DNA of 64,000 nucleotides, taken from contig NZ_JAOQNX010000011.1 of assembly GCF_025961575.1 (NCBI RefSeq), positions 79,350 to 143,349 of the forward strand. The letters are read 5' to 3'. This DNA is from Rhodoblastus acidophilus. Its GTDB lineage: Bacteria > Pseudomonadota > Alphaproteobacteria > Rhizobiales > Beijerinckiaceae. Every line of letters begins with the position of its first letter. Within the stretch, counting starts at the first letter, position 1. Of the stretch, positions 1-8,176 are shown one piece after another. Made by a program: the position numbers and the translations under genes. The notes beneath the pieces were generated by a model. It ran no database searches. It was not told the origin of the DNA and saw only the letters and a program-made list of their open reading frames with translations.

Positions 1-94
1 CGCTGCTTCGTATGGACGGTGGGCGCGCCCATGTTCAAAAAGAAGCTTGCAAGGTGTTGGCGATTACGCGCGCTCACTTGTCGGGAGGTTCTGG

Positions 95-307
95 ATGGCG
101 AGAGATGAAGATGATTTCTTCGCTGCGAGGAATTCAGTCAGCGTTCAACACGCCATTGGCGAGCCCCTCGATGCCTTCTCGCTCGAAGAGCTTGCACGCC
201 GGGTCGCCTTTTTACGAGCCGAAATTGAACGGATTGATGCCGAGATACATCGGAAAAAGGCATCACTTGATGTCGCCGCTGCCTTCTTCAAAAAGGGCTC
301 GACTTGA
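95..307 (+). CDS. DUF1192 family small protein
   Basis: A 70-residue acidic protein of unknown function matching the DUF1192 family that is widespread in Alphaproteobacteria. The family pattern is visible: a short acidic start (MARDEDDFF), the SLEELARRVAFLRAEIERI stretch predicted as a coiled-coil helix, and an FFKKG ending. I chose the ATG at 95 because GGGAGG lies 6 bases upstream and the family begins close to this point. A longer in-frame ORF from 47 adds 16 residues unlike the family. It ends 18 bp from the end of rpoN, with which it converges. No function should be inferred. Confidence 0.75.
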   Translation: MARDEDDFFAARNSVSVQHAIGEPLDAFSLEELARRVAFLRAEIERIDAEIHRKKASLDVAAAFFKKGST

Positions 308-325
308 AATGAATAAGGCTCGACG

Positions 326-1900
326 TCAGTTGCAGCGAGCGCCTTGCCCTTGCTTTTCACGTCTCCGCTCGACTGACGAAGGAATTTTCAAGCTTTCTCG
401 ATATTTGGCGACTGTGCGGCGCGCGATGTCAATGTTGTGCTCGCGCAATTTCTCCACAATCGCGTCGTCGGACAGCACGGCGCTAGGCGCTTCAGCATCA
501 ATCATCTGTTTTATTTTAAAGCGAACGGCTTCCGCGGAATAAGCGTCGCCCCCGCCATGGGCCGAAATTGAAGCGGTGAAGAAATATTTGAGCTCAAACA
601 TTCCCCTCGGCGTGCTCATGTATTTGTTGGAGGTGACTCGGGAAACGGTCGACTCGTGCAAGCTGACGGCGTCCGCGATGTTCTTGAGATTGAGAGGACG
701 CAGATATTCTACTCCCTGAGAGAGAAAGGCGTCCTGACGACGTACGATTTCGGCCGCGACCTTTAGAATCGTGCGCGCGCGTTGTTCGAGGCTTTTCGTG
801 AGCCAGTTTGCTGTCTGCAAGCATTGTGAAATGAAATTCTTGTCGTCTTCACCATTGCTTGAACGCGACACGCGCGCCGCATAAGTTTGGTTGACCAACA
901 CGCGCGGCAGGGCTTCAGAGTTTAATTCTATGATCCAGGAGCCGTCTCGGGCAGCCTTGACGATGACGTCGGGTATCACGAGCGCCGAAGCCGTCGATCC
1001 GAAGGCCCGACCCGGCTTAGGATCGAGTCGTCTGATTTCCGCCAGCATGTCGATGACGTCCTCATCGTCCACGCCGCAAGTTTTTTTCAGAGCCACCAAA
1101 TCGCGCTTCGCCACTAGATGAAGATTTGCGATCATCGCTTGCATGGCGGGGTCGAATCGGTCGAGCTCACGAAGTTGCAGGGCCAAACATTCCGCGAGAT
1201 CGCGCGCGGCAATGCCCGTGGGCTCAAAACTTTGTACGAGCGAGAGGGCGTTCTCCACTGTTTCGCTCGCAGCGCCGAGGCGATCGGCGATGTCCTCCAC
1301 TCTTTCGCGAAGGTAGCCTGCTTCATCTAGAGCATCGATGATCGCCATGCCAATCATGCGTTGCACAGGGTCAGCCGTCGCGATCGCAAGTTGTCGAGCG
1401 AGATGAGTCGCCAGCGTCGTCTCTTCCGCAATGTACGCTTCTAAATTCCCGCTCTCCCCTGAACCCTCTCCGCCTCCCGTCGTTCCGGACCAGGCCGTTT
1501 CCGATATGCCCAGCGATTCAAGCCTTGCCTGGTCCGCAGCGGGGGATAATTCACGGTCTGCGTCGAATGCATTTTCAACATCTGTTCCGAGGCTATCCGC
1601 CAAGGCTTGGCCAGAGACCGGCAACTGATCGCTGCTCCAATCGGCCTCTTGCGGTTCGCCGGACAGAAAGTCCGACTGCGCCTCTCTCTCCTGGGATTCC
1701 GCTAAGGCGTCTATGCCCGTGGTTGGCTGGTCCCGCGCGTCTTCGACGCGCTCAAGTAGCGGATTACGCTCGAGCTCTTCCTCGACAAAGGCGGCCAGTT
1801 CGACGCTCGAATATTGAAGGAGTTTGATCGCCTGCAGCAGCTGCGGCGTCATCACCAGCGATTGGCCCTGCCGGAGCAGCATTTTGGCGGATAAAGCCAT
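326..1900 (-). CDS. rpoN: RNA polymerase sigma-54 factor
   Basis: Sigma-54 (524 aa) directs RNA polymerase to -24/-12 promoters and needs AAA+ activators to open them. The N-terminal region I is glutamine- and leucine-rich (LVMTPQLLQAIKLLQ, residues about 16-30). Acidic region II follows, then the core-binding domain, the HTH region near HESTVSRVTSNKY, and the RpoN box ARRTVAKYRE near the C-terminus. Length is normal. It lies downstream of lptB in the same direction, the usual rhizobial arrangement. However, the usual followers hpf and ptsN are absent; a convergent DUF1192 gene sits there instead. Its own promoter probably lies in 1901-2064. Confidence 0.97.
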   Translation of the reverse strand: MALSAKMLLRQGQSLVMTPQLLQAIKLLQYSSVELAAFVEEELERNPLLERVEDARDQPTTGIDALAESQEREAQSDFLSGEPQEADWSSDQLPVSGQALADSLGTDVENAFDADRELSPAADQARLESLGISETAWSGTTGGGEGSGESGNLEAYIAEETTLATHLARQLAIATADPVQRMIGMAIIDALDEAGYLRERVEDIADRLGAASETVENALSLVQSFEPTGIAARDLAECLALQLRELDRFDPAMQAMIANLHLVAKRDLVALKKTCGVDDEDVIDMLAEIRRLDPKPGRAFGSTASALVIPDVIVKAARDGSWIIELNSEALPRVLVNQTYAARVSRSSNGEDDKNFISQCLQTANWLTKSLEQRARTILKVAAEIVRRQDAFLSQGVEYLRPLNLKNIADAVSLHESTVSRVTSNKYMSTPRGMFELKYFFTASISAHGGGDAYSAEAVRFKIKQMIDAEAPSAVLSDDAIVEKLREHNIDIARRTVAKYRESLKIPSSVERRREKQGQGARCN

Positions 1901-2064
1901 TGAGACTCACGAACCCGATCGATAAAACGGCCCGTTTCTTGCGTACACCCTTTTGACGGGTTCAGCCAAGAAAAAAATTGCCGCGAAGGCCGAGTTGCAC
2001 AACAGCGTTAACTACCGCAGGATTCAATAAAATCTTAGTGGTTTGGCCTACGAATCGAAGCCAA

Positions 2065-2781
2065 TCACATGCGGAATCCTTCACCAAGATAATGCCGACG
2101 CACGTCCGGATTGGCCACGATCTCGTCGGGTCCGCCTTCGGTCAACACGTGCCCGGAATGAATGATATAGGCGCGATCGATCAAACCCAGGGTTTCACGA
2201 ACGTTATGATCCGTGATCAGAACGCCAATGCCGCGTCCCTTCAGGTGGTGGACCAAGTCCTGAATGTCGCCGACCGCTATCGGATCAATGCCCGCAAAGG
2301 GTTCGTCAAGAAGCATGAACGAAGGATTGCTCGCCAATGCGCGCGCGATCTCGCAGCGTCGTCGCTCGCCGCCCGACAATGCGATCGACGGCGACTTGCG
2401 GAGGCGTTTGATGTCAAACTCTTCGAGTAAGGCTTCCAACTGTTGCGCGCGCTTCTCGCGATCGGATTCCGCAATTTCAAGCACAGCGCGGATATTCTCT
2501 TCAACAGTCAAGCCGCGGAAGATCGAGGCTTCCTGAGGCAGATAGCCGATGCCGAGCCGGGCTCGCCTGTACATGGGCAGTCCCGTAACATCGTGCCCGT
2601 CAAGCTCGATCATGCCCTTATCCGGCTTCACCAAGCCAGTGATCATGTAAAAGACGGTCGTCTTGCCCGCTCCGTTGGGACCGAGCAGGCCCACAGCCTC
2701 CCCGCGTCGCACGTTGAGGCTGACGTCTTCCACAACGCGGCGAGACTTGTAAGCCTTCCCCAAATGATGAACGTTCAGCAT
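2065..2781 (-). CDS. lptB: LPS export ABC transporter ATPase LptB
   Basis: Cytoplasmic ATPase that powers LptFG to extract lipopolysaccharide from the inner membrane. With the start at 2781 the protein is 238 aa. Walker A GPNGAGKTT is at residues 34-42, Q-loop Gln83, signature LSGGE at 135-139, Walker B FMLLDE at 155-160 and the switch His192. The ORF can be extended to 2856, but that stretch overlaps lptA out of frame and lacks family similarity, so the ATG 10 bases after the lptA stop is preferred. It follows lptC and lptA in one operon; lptFG are not in the window. Confidence 0.96.
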   Translation of the reverse strand: MLNVHHLGKAYKSRRVVEDVSLNVRRGEAVGLLGPNGAGKTTVFYMITGLVKPDKGMIELDGHDVTGLPMYRRARLGIGYLPQEASIFRGLTVEENIRAVLEIAESDREKRAQQLEALLEEFDIKRLRKSPSIALSGGERRRCEIARALASNPSFMLLDEPFAGIDPIAVGDIQDLVHHLKGRGIGVLITDHNVRETLGLIDRAYIIHSGHVLTEGGPDEIVANPDVRRHYLGEGFRM

Positions 2782-2791
2782 GGCGTCGGTC

Positions 2792-3373
2792 TCACTGGCC
2801 GGCGGTCGGCTTTTGGGGCGCAGCACCTGGTTGCCCCGGCTTGTCGCCCGGCACAATTCGGCTTTTCACACGTCCGCGCGAGGAAACGACGGCCTGGCCA
2901 GTCTGTAAATCATAGACGAGTTCATCACCCTTTGTCACATTTTCTCCTTGCGACAAGGTAACGTTTCCGACGAGGGAAAATTTGTTCTTCACCTTGTCGT
3001 ATTCAAGAGAATCTCCGACCCCGATTTGATCTTTATTTACAATTGTGATCGGACCGGCACCTTTCATCCATTTCAATTGGGAATTGGCGGAATTCTGTCC
3101 GGTTTTTTTTCCGCCATCGGCCTTTCGATCAAACATGATCGTAAGAACCGACGCATTCATGCGCGTCTCTCCTTGAACCACGACCACGTTTCCTGAATAC
3201 ACCGCCTTTTGTTCTTTGTCGAAGTAGTCCAACTTGTCGGCCGCAATGTTGATCGGCTCTTTGCTGTTCGACCCGGGCAGCAACGAAGCGCCTTGCGGGG
3301 CTTGAGCAAAGGCCGAGGTCGTCAAAACGAGATACGCAATGGCGGCCTTCAAGGGTTTTCGTGAACAGTTCAA
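2792..3373 (-). CDS. lptA: Periplasmic LPS transport protein LptA
   Basis: 193-residue periplasmic protein of the OstA/LptA family, which polymerises into the bridge carrying lipopolysaccharide across the periplasm. A signal peptide is clear: KPLK followed by a hydrophobic core and a cut near SAFAQA (residues about 20-25). The OstA beta-jellyroll follows, with repeated strands such as INIAADKLDYFD, YSGNVVVVQGETRM and VTKGDELVYDLQTGQ. The C-terminus is a proline/glycine-rich tail. It lies 12 bases after lptC and 10 bases before lptB, consistent with one lptCAB transcript. Confidence 0.93.
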   Translation of the reverse strand: MNCSRKPLKAAIAYLVLTTSAFAQAPQGASLLPGSNSKEPINIAADKLDYFDKEQKAVYSGNVVVVQGETRMNASVLTIMFDRKADGGKKTGQNSANSQLKWMKGAGPITIVNKDQIGVGDSLEYDKVKNKFSLVGNVTLSQGENVTKGDELVYDLQTGQAVVSSRGRVKSRIVPGDKPGQPGAAPQKPTAGQ

Positions 3374-3385
3374 GGACGAGTCCCC

Positions 3386-4072
3386 TTAAGGTTGGCGTGC
3401 GGGATCGCTATCCGAGTCGACTTGTCGGAACGTTGATTGGACATTACCGACGAAAGAAAGTTGTATCCCGTTATCGCTCATTGTCAGTGAATTGGCGCTG
3501 ATCCAACCATCATTGAAAGTCAAAAGCACGGGTTCAGTTGAGTTCATTGCATTGGTCTTGAAATTCATCAAGGCCTGATTCATGGTGAGTTTGTAGGCGC
3601 CGCTTGTAATTCGGACATGACCGGAAAGCAATAAAGTCTGGGCGTTGGAATCATAGGAGCCGCGATCGCCGACGATTCTGGTGTCGCCTTCTTCAGACAA
3701 TCGCATCTTTGCGTCGAGTTCGTTAAGCTCCATTCGGCTGGGATCGCGGGGGTTTTGCACCCCAGAACGCGCTGTGACCTCGAAAGGGCGACCATCTCGC
3801 CTGACCCCAGTCATCTTGGGATTCTCCATGGTGATCTTATCGTTGGAAATGCCAAGACGATCGAGTTGAAGATGTGCGCCGGGTATCTCCGCCGGTCGCA
3901 AATAAGAAAACAGAAACAGGAGTCCAGCCAGCAACACAGCGGAGCTGACGATGGCTCGGCGGATGAGCTTCACACGCCTGGAGTGGCGCGCGGCGGACTC
4001 AAACGCGTGCTGCCGTCTCGCGGGCGCCCGCGGCAGTCCATCACCGAATTGCTCCGACTGCTCGCTTTGCAT
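3386..4072 (-). CDS. lptC: LPS export protein LptC
   Basis: Bitopic inner-membrane protein that receives lipopolysaccharide from LptBFG and hands it to LptA. With the ATG at 4072 it has 228 residues: a basic N-terminus, one transmembrane segment ([18 protein letters not shown], about residues 41-58) and a periplasmic LptC domain with MENPKMTGVRRDGRPFEV and later OstA-like strands. This start has GAAGG 7 bases upstream. A GTG at 4129 would give a 247-residue form but has no convincing ribosome site. Genomic order rnd-lptC-lptA-lptB-rpoN supports the call. Confidence 0.92.
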   Translation of the reverse strand: MQSEQSEQFGDGLPRAPARRQHAFESAARHSRRVKLIRRAIVSSAVLLAGLLFLFSYLRPAEIPGAHLQLDRLGISNDKITMENPKMTGVRRDGRPFEVTARSGVQNPRDPSRMELNELDAKMRLSEEGDTRIVGDRGSYDSNAQTLLLSGHVRITSGAYKLTMNQALMNFKTNAMNSTEPVLLTFNDGWISANSLTMSDNGIQLSFVGNVQSTFRQVDSDSDPARQP

Positions 4073-4188
4073 AGATCGGCCTTCAAGAATGCGAAACGAT
4101 TTATGGCTGAGCCCTGCCGAGCGCGCCACACGTCCTGAAGCCTGGGCGGTTGACCTTGGCTGAATTATGGCGATGACGCCGCGTGATC

Positions 4189-4803
4189 TCAGCTGTGGGC
4201 AAAAATATCCATATCAGGCCAGCCCATCAGATCGAGTTCGGCGCGAGCCGGCAGAAAAGCGAAACATTCACGTGCAAGGTCCAAGCGATTTTCGCGCGCC
4301 AGCATAAGGTCGAGCCTGCTGCGCAACGCGTGCAAATGCAAAACGTCCGAAGCCGCATAGGCCAATTGCGCCTCGCTCAAATCGCTTGCGCCCCAATCCG
4401 ATGATTGTTGTTGCTTGGATATATCGACGCCTAACAATTCACGCACGAGATCTTTGAGGCCATGACGATCCGTATAGGTTCGTATGAGTTTTGACGCAAT
4501 TTTCGTGCAATAGACGTTCGCAACCCGCACGCCAAAGGCCTCTTGCAGTTTCGCGAGGTCGAACCGTGCGAAGTGAAATATCTTTGTTACTGCAGGGTCA
4601 GTGAGAATTTTGACCAGATTTGGCGCCTGCTTCTGTCCTTGTTGAATTTGCACCAGGTCTGCAGCGCCATCTCCAGTTGAGATCTGCACTAGACAGAGGC
4701 GATCACGATGAAGATTGAGCCCGAGTGTTTCGGTATCAATGGCGATCGACGAGCCGGACGAAAAAGTCGCCGGCAAATCGCCCTTATGCAAGCGGATGGT
4801 CAT
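4189..4803 (-). CDS. rnd: Ribonuclease D-type 3'-5' exonuclease
   Basis: A 204-residue DEDDy exonuclease of the short alphaproteobacterial RNase D type. It has only the catalytic DnaQ-like fold and lacks the HRDC domain of E. coli RNase D. Exo I is IDTETLGL, Exo II is the FHFARFDL region and Exo III is YAASDVLHL with the Tyr and Asp. Expected role is 3' trimming of tRNA or other stable RNA. I chose the ATG at 4803, where the family begins (MTIRLHKGDL). The longer ORF to 4953 has an arginine-rich lead unlike the family. About 115 bp separate it from lptC. Confidence 0.9.
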   Translation of the reverse strand: MTIRLHKGDLPATFSSGSSIAIDTETLGLNLHRDRLCLVQISTGDGAADLVQIQQGQKQAPNLVKILTDPAVTKIFHFARFDLAKLQEAFGVRVANVYCTKIASKLIRTYTDRHGLKDLVRELLGVDISKQQQSSDWGASDLSEAQLAYAASDVLHLHALRSRLDLMLARENRLDLARECFAFLPARAELDLMGWPDMDIFAHS

Positions 4804-5014
4804 GTGTGATCCTGAACAGCGTCGCTGGCGTAGCACCCTAGCCCAACGACGGCAAGCGCCAGCGTCGTTCCGTTTTGTTGCGGCGAAGGCGCTGTTTCTG
4901 CGCGCTCCCTGGTCATGCAGCGCCTTTTTCCCCGACTGTCTCCCAATGGCCACAGCGGCGGGCGGTCCATTTGTCTAATGTAGCGACAGGATCCTTCCGT
5001 CCCGTGATGACCTC

Positions 5015-6214
5015 GTGGCCAAGCTTGCAATTAATACTGATCAAACTTCGGCGAATGTCGCTCACCTCCTGGTGCGGCTCAGCCTGATCCTGGCTTTTAT
5101 CATAACTCCTGTTGTGCTCCTCGTTTCTCAGCGCGCTATTTTCGTGTTGAGTTCAGTCGCGCTCGCACTCGTGCTGGCTGCGGGCCCATTGCTGGCGGAG
5201 CGCATGCGGATGAAGGCGGCATTCGCGTTTCTGATCTCGCCGGTGGGCATCGTATGCATGTTCCTCACGGTTTGGGCGTCAACGTCGCTGCTATGGACGC
5301 CATTTCCCGGTGAGGCGACGCCACGCCTGTTGAAGATCGTTTCAACATTCTTGTGCGTCCTCCCCGTTGCTCACGTGCTTCCCGCGCGAAGCCGCGCGGC
5401 GAATCTCTATGTGCTACCGATCGGCGTCGCCGTCGCATCCGTTGGCGCGAGCGTCCTGAGTGCAAGTCTGTCAACGAAAATGCTTGATCCGGCGACGATG
5501 CGGACGTTGCTGGATGCCATGACTTTCGTGCTGCTGCTCTTGTGGCCGGCCGTAATGGCGGCCTTCCTGCGCGGTCGCATCAAACTGGCGGCAAGCTTGG
5601 CCATCATCGCGGTCATCGCCTCGCTTTCCGTTCACTCGACCAGCGCGCTGGTCGCTACGGCCGCGGCGGCGTTGGCGTTTCTGCTATCGCGCCGGGACAC
5701 TTTGAAAACAAGTCTTTGGATCGGTCGTGTCGGCGCGGCCGCATTCATTTTAGCGCCGTTAGCTCCCTTGCTGATTGCTCCGCTGGTCGGAGCCTTCAAC
5801 GGGTTTTCGTGGCTGAAGGTCTGGAACGGCATCATCTTTACCGATGGTGTCCGGTTGCTGACGGGTCACGGATTCAACTATGTGGCCTCCGGTTATGTTC
5901 ATGGATACCTTGGAGCGGAGACGCCGAAGAGCTTGCTTTTCGAGATTTGGACCGACCTAGGCGTTCTCGGCGCTCTGTCCAGCGCGGCTTTGTTATTCCT
6001 GGCCTACAGGCTCGCGGCTGTTCAGACCGCGAACACAGCGCCTTATTGGATAGGCGCCTTGACCTTCGTGGCGACCCTGGGCTTTCTGGGTGGAGCGACA
6101 CTGCAGCTTTGGTGGATAACAGCGCTCGCCCTGGGACTCGTTGCGCTTGTTCTCGCAACACGGGGAGATTTCCAGACGGAGCGGCCAACCGCTCCAAGCC
6201 AATCTGCGTCTTGA
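5015..6214 (+). CDS. O-antigen ligase/polymerase-like membrane protein
   Basis: A 399-residue polytopic inner-membrane protein with roughly ten hydrophobic segments and one large periplasmic loop. It resembles the O-antigen ligase/Wzy superfamily. The region around LLTGHGFNYVASGY followed by SLLFEIWTDLGVLGA matches the conserved loop and the (N)xxLxxxxxxGxxG pattern, although the usual His-Asn before the Ser/Leu is Pro-Lys here. It might attach or polymerise surface glycans, but the substrate is unknown and no glycosyltransferase genes are nearby. The start is GTG with a weak ribosome site. It is divergent from rnd. Confidence 0.6.
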   Translation: MAKLAINTDQTSANVAHLLVRLSLILAFIITPVVLLVSQRAIFVLSSVALALVLAAGPLLAERMRMKAAFAFLISPVGIVCMFLTVWASTSLLWTPFPGEATPRLLKIVSTFLCVLPVAHVLPARSRAANLYVLPIGVAVASVGASVLSASLSTKMLDPATMRTLLDAMTFVLLLLWPAVMAAFLRGRIKLAASLAIIAVIASLSVHSTSALVATAAAALAFLLSRRDTLKTSLWIGRVGAAAFILAPLAPLLIAPLVGAFNGFSWLKVWNGIIFTDGVRLLTGHGFNYVASGYVHGYLGAETPKSLLFEIWTDLGVLGALSSAALLFLAYRLAAVQTANTAPYWIGALTFVATLGFLGGATLQLWWITALALGLVALVLATRGDFQTERPTAPSQSAS

Positions 6215-6270
6215 GCGTCGCGGCGGTCCTGGAATATGCGGGCTTGAGAACCGGGCCCGGCGCGTTGAAA

Positions 6271-8076
6271 TTATGGCTCTAAGGTTTCACGCAATATTTC
6301 CAGTTCGAGCCATCGATCTTCTGAAGCCACGAGTTCCGACTCAACTTTGGCGAGGAGCGCCGTCGCTTCGGCGAATCGCTTGGGATCACGTGCGTAAAGC
6401 CCGTGGTCGTCAAGAATTTCGTGCAGCTTCGCCAGTTTTGCGCGCAGCTGCTCCATGTGCGCGGGAAGCGTCTCCAACGCATGTTTTTCGCTGAAGGATA
6501 AACGACGCTTGCTCGCGGTGTTCCGCGGTTGCTCGATCTTTTGCGCCTTTTTGGCCGACGCTGGTGGTGTTCGCGGCTCCGCTGCCGAAGCGCCGCGTTG
6601 GCGCAACATGTCAGAATAGCCGCCCGCATATTCGATCCACAGGCCGTCGCCCTCGCTGGCGAGGACGGTCCCGGCGATGCGATCGAGAAAGTCGCGATCG
6701 TGGCTCACCAAGAGAAGCGTGCCGGGATAATCGCTGAGTGTTTCCTGAAGAAGATCAAGCGTCTCCAAGTCGAGGTCGTTGGTCGGCTCGTCCAGGACAA
6801 GGAAATTCGAGGGTTGCGCAAGCGCGCGCGCCAGAAGCAGCCGAGCGCGTTCGCCGCCAGAAAGGTTCTTGGTCGGCGTGCGCGCCTGTTCGGGCGGGAA
6901 CAAGAAATCTTTCATGTAGCCGATGACATGTTTCCGCTCGCCATTGATCTCCACCCAATCGGAGCCGCCGCCCGTGAGCGTGTCCGCTAACGTGGCGTCG
7001 GGATCGAGCGCCGCGCGGCGCTGGTCGAGGCTCGCCATCTGCAAATTGGAGCCGAGTCGAACGGAGCCCGAATCCGGAGGCTCGACGCCGGTGAGCATGT
7101 TGATCAGCGTGGTCTTGCCTGCCCCGTTGGGGCCGACCAGCGCAAGGCGGTCTCCCCGTAAAATTCTTAACGACAGATTCTTGACGATGGGTCGAGCGTC
7201 GAACGCCTTGCCTATTTTCTCCGCCTCGACCACCAGCTTTCCGGACACCAGGCCCTCAGCGACCGAAATCTTGACGTCGCCGATCGCGCGTTTGGCGCTC
7301 TGCCTCGCCTCGCGTAGCGCTCCCAATTCGGCCATTCTTCTCACATTGCGCTTGCGACGAGCGGTGACGCCGTAACGAACCCAATGCTCTTCAGCGACAA
7401 TCTTGCGGTCGAGCTTTTGCGCATCGCGCTCTTCCTGTTCGAGCAAGGAGTCTCGCCATGCCTCGAATTCTGCGAAGCCGCGCTCGAGCCGCCGCGTCGC
7501 GCCACGGTCGAGCCAGACAGTTTTTCGTGAAAGGTTTTGTAGAAAGCGCCGATCGTGGCTGATCAGGACCAATGCGGAACGCAACTGCCCGAGTTCGCTC
7601 TCCAGCCATTCGATCGCCGGAAGATCCAGGTGGTTGGTCGGTTCGTCCAGCAGCAGAATGTCCGGTTCGGGGGCCAGGGCGCGCGCCAGCGCCGCCCGCC
7701 GCGCTTCGCCGCCGGAGAGCGTCCCTGGGTTTTCAGTTCCCGTCAAACCCAGCGCATCCAACAGGTAGTGGGCGCGATAATCAGCGTCGCTCGGACCCAG
7801 CCCGGCGGCGACAAAGGAATACACGTCGGGGAATCCCGACAGATTCGGTTCCTGAGGCAGGTAGCGCACCGAAGCATCCGGCTGGAGGAAACGCGTCCCT
7901 CGATCAGGCTCGATTTCGCCCGCAGCGATTTTCAAGAGCGTCGATTTGCCCGAACCGTTTCGCCCGACCAGACAAATGCGGTCACCGCGCTCGACCGAGA
8001 GGTCGGCGGCGTCGATCAGGGGCTTGCCGCCAAGCGTAAGAGCGACGTCTTGTAATGTTAGGAGAGGAGGAGCCAT
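6271..8076 (-). CDS. uup: ABC-F family ATPase Uup
   Basis: 601-residue ABC-F protein with two ATPase domains and no membrane segments. The first has Walker A GRNGSGKST, signature LSGGE and LLLDEPTNHLDL. An arginine/lysine-rich linker (VTARRKRNVRRM) follows, then the second with GPNGAGKTT, LSGGERARLLLARAL and LVLDEPTNDLDLETL. A C-terminal charged coiled coil (about residues 520-601) identifies the Uup subgroup, whose members act on ribosomes or branched nucleic acid and limit precise transposon excision. A single gene, convergent with the membrane protein at 5015-6214 and divergent from pgi. Confidence 0.9.
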   Translation of the reverse strand: MAPPLLTLQDVALTLGGKPLIDAADLSVERGDRICLVGRNGSGKSTLLKIAAGEIEPDRGTRFLQPDASVRYLPQEPNLSGFPDVYSFVAAGLGPSDADYRAHYLLDALGLTGTENPGTLSGGEARRAALARALAPEPDILLLDEPTNHLDLPAIEWLESELGQLRSALVLISHDRRFLQNLSRKTVWLDRGATRRLERGFAEFEAWRDSLLEQEERDAQKLDRKIVAEEHWVRYGVTARRKRNVRRMAELGALREARQSAKRAIGDVKISVAEGLVSGKLVVEAEKIGKAFDARPIVKNLSLRILRGDRLALVGPNGAGKTTLINMLTGVEPPDSGSVRLGSNLQMASLDQRRAALDPDATLADTLTGGGSDWVEINGERKHVIGYMKDFLFPPEQARTPTKNLSGGERARLLLARALAQPSNFLVLDEPTNDLDLETLDLLQETLSDYPGTLLLVSHDRDFLDRIAGTVLASEGDGLWIEYAGGYSDMLRQRGASAAEPRTPPASAKKAQKIEQPRNTASKRRLSFSEKHALETLPAHMEQLRAKLAKLHEILDDHGLYARDPKRFAEATALLAKVESELVASEDRWLELEILRETLEP

Positions 8077-8176
8077 GGTCTCTAGTTAAGGAAAAGCGCG
8101 TCACTGGCAAGCCACCCTATTGTTTTTGGGCTGAGACGGGTAAGCTTTCTCGTCGAACGCCAATTCAGAGGCTGAA

